Shown here: positions 62,512 to 64,000 of the stretch, in pieces
Layout: each line of letters opens with the position of its first letter
Position numbering within the stretch: the first letter of the stretch is position 1
Source of the DNA: Thermasporomyces sp036564245
Lineage (GTDB): Bacteria > Actinomycetota > Actinomycetes > Propionibacteriales > Actinopolymorphaceae
DNA: 64,000 nucleotides
Reading direction: 5' to 3'
Assembly: GCA_036564245.1 (NCBI GenBank)
Contig: DATCKU010000096.1
Span: forward strand, 124,001 to 188,000
The notes under the pieces: generated by a model
Told to the model about the DNA's origin: nothing
Database searches by the model: none
The model's input: only the letters and a program-made list of their open reading frames with translations
Program-made: the position numbers and the translations under genes

Positions 62512-64000
62512 CTTCCGGATTCCGTTGTGGTGTTGAGGATTCGTACGCCTCGGAACAGTGCCGAGGGACAGCCGTGGCTCACCGGCGCGATCTGCCCGGG
62601 TTGGGCCTTGCCACAGTTGAACGCGCCGCCCAGGACCCAGGTCTGCGGACCGCCGACCGCTTCCATCGAGCCCCAGAAGTCCGTCGTGGTGGCCTGGTAG
62701 GCGACGTCGCGAAGCTGGCCGGCCAACCGACCGTGATCGATCTTGTAGAAGCGCTGGCCAGTGAACTGGAAGTTGTATCGCTGCATGTCGATCGACCACG
62801 ACCGGTCGCCCACGATGTAGATGCCGCGCTCGACGCCGGAGATGAGCTCCTCGGTCGACGGGCCGCCGGCTGCCGGCTGCAGGGAGACGTTGGCCATCCG
62901 CTGGATCGCGATGTGTGACGGCGAGTCGGCGAACGCGCATCCATTCGACCGGTCGTACCCGAAGGCCTTGGCGATCCGCCGGTCGAGCTGGTAGCCGACC
63001 AGGATGCCGTCCTTCACGATGTCCCAGGACTGCGCGGCGACACCCTCGTCGTCGTACCCGATCGTGGCGAGGCCGTGCTCGACCGTCCGGTCTCCGGTGA
63101 CGTGCATGATCTGCGAGCCGTACCGCAGGGTGCCCAACTTGTCCGGCGTCGCGAACGACGTCCCGGCGTAGTTGGCCTCGTAACCCAACGCTCGGTCGAG
63201 CTCGGTGGCGTGCCCGATCGACTCGTGGATCGTGAGCCACAGGTTGGACGGGTCGATCACGAGGTCGTAGGTGCCGGCCTCGACGCTGGGGGCCTTGAGC
63301 TTCTCGAGCAGCAGGGACGGCAGCTCCGCCAGCTCGGCGTCCCAGTTCCAGCTCGTTCCGGTGAGGTACTCCCAGCCGCGGCCGACAGGTGGCGCGAGCG
63401 TGCGCATGGAGTCGAAGCGGCCGGTCTCCGGGTCGGCGCCGAAGGCCTCCAGCGTCGGGTTGAGCCGCACCCGCTGCTGCGTGGTCACCGTCCCGCGGGT
63501 GTCGGCGTAGAACTTCTGCTCCTTCACCTGGTGCAGCGAGGCCGTGGTGTGCGCCACGGCGTCGGCTGAAAGCAGCCGGTTGCTCCACTCGGCGAGCAAC
63601 GCCACCTTGTCTGCGGCGTCGATGGTGAACGGGTCGACGTCGTACGACGAGACCCACGTCACGTCGCTGTAGACCGGCTCGTCGGCGAGCTCGATGCGTT
63701 CGGCATTCATGCCGGCGGCAACCTCGGCCACCTGCACGGCCCGCTCGGCCACCCGGACCGCCTCGTCTGCCGTGAGCACGACCGAGGAGGCGAACCCCCA
63801 GGTGCCGTCCTTGATCACGCGGACCGCGAACCCGGTGTCCTCGCCGTCATGGGTCCCGATCAGCTTGGCGTCGCGCAGCGAGAGGTTCTGGCTGCGTACC
63901 CGCTCCAGCCGGAAGTCGGCGTGCTCGACGCCCAGTTCCCGGGCACGGGTCAGTGCAGCGTCAGCGAGCCCGCGCAGCGGAAGCGACAGGAAGTCCTGAT
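62508..64000 (-). CDS. tldD: TldD family metalloprotease, partial (5' end beyond window)
   Basis: The catalytic subunit of TldD/PmbA. The visible 497 residues begin at a point corresponding to about residue 15 of the family, so only a short N-terminal piece is cut off by the window edge. The zinc site is HESIGHATELDRALG (HExxxH plus downstream ligands), and GCAFADSPSHIAIQRMAN and AYQATTTDFWGSMEAVGG are conserved family phrases. It is coupled to pmbA by a GTGA overlap. No RiPP precursor was noticed near the pair inside the window. Confidence 0.94.
   Translation of the reverse strand, partial: QDFLSLPLRGLADAALTRARELGVEHADFRLERVRSQNLSLRDAKLIGTHDGEDTGFAVRVIKDGTWGFASSVVLTADEAVRVAERAVQVAEVAAGMNAERIELADEPVYSDVTWVSSYDVDPFTIDAADKVALLAEWSNRLLSADAVAHTTASLHQVKEQKFYADTRGTVTTQQRVRLNPTLEAFGADPETGRFDSMRTLAPPVGRGWEYLTGTSWNWDAELAELPSLLLEKLKAPSVEAGTYDLVIDPSNLWLTIHESIGHATELDRALGYEANYAGTSFATPDKLGTLRYGSQIMHVTGDRTVEHGLATIGYDDEGVAAQSWDIVKDGILVGYQLDRRIAKAFGYDRSNGCAFADSPSHIAIQRMANVSLQPAAGGPSTEELISGVERGIYIVGDRSWSIDMQRYNFQFTGQRFYKIDHGRLAGQLRDVAYQATTTDFWGSMEAVGGPQTWVLGGAFNCGKAQPGQIAPVSHGCPSALFRGVRILNTTTESGR

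Noticed and set aside
60577..62700. A 707-codon plus-strand frame across the dapA-like and pmbA genes
   Set aside because: It overlaps two well-supported genes in other frames and strands and shows no domain.
62512..63657. Upstream extension of the PmbA-like frame across tldD
   Set aside because: The region is in the wrong frame for TldD; GTG 62511 with the GTGA overlap is the real pmbA start.

Overview
The window is chromosomal DNA of a GC-rich Gram-positive actinobacterium. Supporting signs are a PdtaR-type ANTAR regulator, a translational ileS T-box of the actinobacterial kind, a type-2 isoleucyl-tRNA synthetase, the rpsA-coaE-uvrB order, the DUF881/small-basic-protein/gcvH/FHA/FtsR/DUF151/MerR cluster, many GTG and TTG starts, and at least ten genes whose -10 hexamer (TANNNT) lies only 6-8 nt before the start codon, as in leaderless mRNAs. 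The carbohydrate-directed secreted proteins would fit a soil or plant-litter lineage, perhaps of the Propionibacteriales, but the genus cannot be read from the window. No prophage, integrase, CRISPR array or intact insertion sequence was seen.

Layout. 1-5.9 kb: a split FluG-like pair (amidohydrolase, cut by the window edge, plus glutamine-synthetase-like ligase), pyruvate kinase, and a divergent MFS exporter/LysR pair. 6.4-12.8 kb: tRNA-Leu(CAA), the pdtaR response regulator, and a complete five-gene branched-chain amino-acid ABC transporter (livJHMGF) with a leader dyad and a strong stem-loop after livJ. 12.9-30 kb: housekeeping genes (GNAT acetyltransferase, DUF554, T-box-ileS, polA, methyltransferase, M18 aminopeptidase, kinase-like protein, rpsA, coaE, uvrB). 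30-33.3 kb: an agarase-like glycoside hydrolase, a tryptophan-rich hypothetical protein behind a LexA-like box, and a small membrane protein.

33.4-48.2 kb: a HelD/HelR-like helicase overlaps a CDP-alcohol phosphatidyltransferase, which overlaps a nucleotidyltransferase fused to a degenerate phosphomannomutase domain. Then come DUF881-sbp-DUF881, gcvH, an FHA protein, FtsR, DUF151, a second MerR regulator, and gcvP under a glycine riboswitch. gcvT is not in the window.

48.3-56 kb is the most accessory-looking part. It holds a LacI regulator with an unusual basic insertion, two LacI-type operator candidates, about 1 kb with no convincing gene, a large secreted beta-helix/PKD/discoidin-like protein and an orphan Tat-type lipoprotein solute-binding protein with no permease beside it. 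Together these look like a substrate-inducible unit for an extracellular polysaccharide. 56-64 kb carries a VOC protein, a 3-hydroxyisobutyrate-dehydrogenase-like enzyme, a short direct repeat that may be a transposon-end relic, an S9 peptidase, a Vat-like acetyltransferase, a DapA-family lyase, and a PmbA/TldD protease pair cut by the right edge. No single dramatic new system is evident; the best leads are the LacI/beta-helix/orphan-SBP unit and the LexA-box gene.
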